A DNA stretch of 5,689 nt from Paracoccaceae bacterium. GTDB lineage: Bacteria; Pseudomonadota; Alphaproteobacteria; Rhodobacterales; Rhodobacteraceae. This document shows, piece by piece, positions 4,189 to 5,689 of the stretch (position 1 is the first letter of the stretch; each line of letters starts with the position of its first letter). The translations under genes and the position numbers were made by a program. The stretch spans positions 1-5,689 of the forward strand of contig JAMWZF010000210.1 of NCBI GenBank assembly GCA_024304875.1, read 5' to 3'. The notes beneath the pieces were generated by a model, which saw only the letters and a program-made list of their open reading frames with translations, made no database searches and was not told where the DNA came from.

Positions 4189-5689
4189 ATGCCGGACACA
4201 TCCCAGATGGAGGCCGCGCCCGGCGCCCGCCGCCGCCACGGCGGCCGCAAGGGCAACGCCGCCCGCCGGGGCACCGCCGCGATCCGTCAGAGCCCCTGGC
4301 GCCTGCCGAAGAACACCGACCGGCCGACCGAACCCGTCGGCCCCGAGGGCGTGCAGGCGATCCACGACGGCGCGATGCGGATCCTCGAGGAGATCGGGAT
4401 CGAGTTCCTGAACGAGGAGGCCCTCGGCCTGTTCCGCAAGGCCGGCTGCACGGTCGACGGCAGCAACGTCCGGATGGGCCGGGACTGGGTGACGGAGATG
4501 CTGGCCCGCGCCCCGGCGACCTTCACCCTGACGCCGCGCAACCCGGACCGGCAGCTGGTGATGGGCGGTCGGACAATCCTCTTCGGCAACGTCTCGTCCC
4601 CGCCGAACTACTACGATCTCGAGATCGGCCGGAAGGTTTCGGGCACGCGCGAGCAATGCGCGAACCTCCTGCGGCTGACCCAGTATTTCAACTGCATCCA
4701 CTTCGCCGGCGGCTACCCGGTGGAGCCGGTGGACGTGCACCCGTCCGTCCGCCACCTCGACGTGCTCTTCGACACGCTCACCCTGACCGACAAGGTGGTG
4801 CACGCCTATTCGCTGGGCCGGGAGCGGGTCGAGGACGTCATGGAGATGGTGCGCATCGCGGGCGGGCTGACCGAGGAGGCCTTCCGGGCCAGCCCCCGGA
4901 TGTACACAAACATCAACTCCACCTCGCCGCTCAAGCACGACCAGCCGATGATCGACGGCTGCCTGCGCCTGATCCGGGCGGGGCAGGCGGTGGTGGTGAC
5001 GCCTTTCACCTTGGCGGGGGCCATGGCTCCGGTAACCATGGCCGGTGCCGTCGCCCTGTCGCTGGCCGAGGCCCTCTCGGCCATCGCCCTCTTCCAGTGG
5101 GTCGTCCCGGGCTGCCCCTGCGCCATCGGCACCTTCACCTCGAACGTCGACATGAAGTCCGGCGCCCCCGCCTTCGGCACGCCCGAATACATGCGCGCCA
5201 CCCAGATCACCGGCCAGATGGCGCGGTTTTACGGCCTTCCCCTGCGCTCCTCTGGGTCCTGCGCCGCCAACGTGCCTGACGGGCAGGCGATGTGGGAGAC
5301 CTCGAACGCGCTCTGGGCCGCGGTCCAGTCGGGGACCAACATGGTTTATCACGCGGCGGGCTGGCTGGAGGGCGGGCTGGTCGCCTGCCCGGAGAAGTTC
5401 ATCATGGATTGCGAGGTGATCCAGATGATCCAGCGGTACTTCGAACCCGCGGTGGTGGGCACCGGGTCCGAGGACATAGCGGTCGACGTGATCGCCGAGG
5501 TGGGGGCCAACGGGCATTACTTCGGCGTCCAGCACACCCAGGACCGCTACGAGACGGCCTTCTACCAGCCCTTCGTGTCGGACTGGCGCAACTTCGAGGC
5601 CTGGGAGCAGGCGGGTGTTCCAATGGAAACCTATCAAGCGGGTCTGGAGGATGGACCAGTTGAAGCGCGTCTCATGCTTCGGCGCGATG
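4189..5689 (+). CDS. Trimethylamine methyltransferase family protein (MttB superfamily), 3' end not seen
   Basis: Five hundred codons are visible, open to the window edge. The ATG at 4189 has AGGAG (4176-4180) 8 nt upstream. After an Arg/Gly-rich leader (13-34), common in related proteins, the MttB-like barrel begins near residue 52 (GPEGVQAIHDGAMRILEEIG). Family-type segments follow: GGYPVEPVDVHPSVRHLD (174-191), TPFTLAGAMAPVTMAGAVAL (271-290), EALSAIALFQWVVPGCP (294-310), FGTPEYMRATQITGQMARFYGLP (329-351) and TGSEDIAVDVIAEVGANGHYF (425-445). MttB enzymes move a methyl group from a methylamine or betaine to a cobalamin-binding partner protein. Archaeal MttB needs pyrrolysine; here no in-frame TAG occurs, so this belongs to the non-pyrrolysine branch that includes glycine betaine methyltransferase MtgB. 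Its substrate is unknown and no corrinoid protein is in view. From codon 477 (5617) codon use and sequence depart from the family, so the C-terminus may be replaced. Confidence 0.9.
   Translation, partial: MPDTSQMEAAPGARRRHGGRKGNAARRGTAAIRQSPWRLPKNTDRPTEPVGPEGVQAIHDGAMRILEEIGIEFLNEEALGLFRKAGCTVDGSNVRMGRDWVTEMLARAPATFTLTPRNPDRQLVMGGRTILFGNVSSPPNYYDLEIGRKVSGTREQCANLLRLTQYFNCIHFAGGYPVEPVDVHPSVRHLDVLFDTLTLTDKVVHAYSLGRERVEDVMEMVRIAGGLTEEAFRASPRMYTNINSTSPLKHDQPMIDGCLRLIRAGQAVVVTPFTLAGAMAPVTMAGAVALSLAEALSAIALFQWVVPGCPCAIGTFTSNVDMKSGAPAFGTPEYMRATQITGQMARFYGLPLRSSGSCAANVPDGQAMWETSNALWAAVQSGTNMVYHAAGWLEGGLVACPEKFIMDCEVIQMIQRYFEPAVVGTGSEDIAVDVIAEVGANGHYFGVQHTQDRYETAFYQPFVSDWRNFEAWEQAGVPMETYQAGLEDGPVEARLMLRRD
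5617..5689. other. Compositionally distinct tail; possible mobile-element edge or rearrangement junction
   Basis: In the methyltransferase frame, codons 452-476 end in G or C in 24 of 25 cases; codons 477-500 do so in only 10 of 24. The encoded tail (VPMETYQAGLEDG...) does not resemble the C-terminal helix region I expect for this family, which normally continues for some tens of residues with an RA-IW-L-Y-P pattern. An insertion edge, a recombination junction or an assembly join would explain both. No terminal inverted repeat or transposase can be shown because the window ends here. An alternative is a genuinely divergent C-terminus. Confidence 0.35.

Noticed and set aside
4159..5637. 492-codon open frame on the minus strand
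   Set aside because: It is a high-GC antisense shadow of the methyltransferase gene, His/Gly/Arg-rich with no domain pattern.
5651..5689. New gene start MDQLKRVSCFGAM, loosely like an S-formylglutathione hydrolase N-terminus
   Set aside because: GGAGG abuts the ATG with no spacing, only 13 codons are visible and the resemblance is weak.

Overview
The window is very GC-rich, with tightly packed genes and strongly G/C-ending codons. It looks like an alphaproteobacterial chromosome, most likely from the Rhodobacteraceae. The pointers are a DUF3572 gene beside a PleD-type diguanylate cyclase, a corrinoid methyltransferase-family gene of the MttB type, and an ECF sigma / small membrane protein / periplasmic sensor cluster. 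This assignment is inferred from gene content, not from a search.

Positions 1-2284 (+ strand) hold a likely envelope-signalling cluster. It starts with an exported protein carrying four canonical EF-hand calcium loops (237-734). A very strong GC hairpin (750-790) follows, then a five-codon mini-ORF (813-830) that ends 3 nt before an ECF-type sigma factor (834-1442). After that come a small single-pass membrane protein that is probably the anti-sigma factor (1439-1783) and a membrane-anchored periplasmic protein of the Metal_resist/CnrX kind (1787-2284). The last three are translationally packed (ATGA overlap, then a 3 nt gap). The layout resembles the CnrH/CnrY/CnrX system of Cupriavidus, but the sensor lacks most of the CnrX metal ligands and an EF-hand protein sits at the head. 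The region 26-236 carries repeats and a leader hairpin but no convincing gene. The first 25 nt may be the start of a divergent gene.

Positions 2294-4091 are a divergent pair. On the - strand is a PleD-like REC-REC-GGDEF protein (2294-3721), with an intact cyclase signature and product-inhibition site but a first receiver that has lost its phosphoacceptor and most partner residues. On the + strand is a DUF3572 protein (3813-4091). The 91 nt between them contains two CAATTGGTT copies 11 bp apart. The sensor gene and the cyclase gene converge with only 9 nt between stop codons.

Positions 4189-5689 (+ strand) hold a trimethylamine/betaine methyltransferase-family protein (MttB superfamily, no in-frame amber codon) that is open to the end of the window. 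Codon use changes abruptly at about 5617 and the expected family C-terminus does not appear. The gene may therefore be interrupted there by foreign DNA or a mobile-element edge.

I saw no tRNA, rRNA, CRISPR array or complete insertion sequence. No gene-free stretch exceeds 300 bases.
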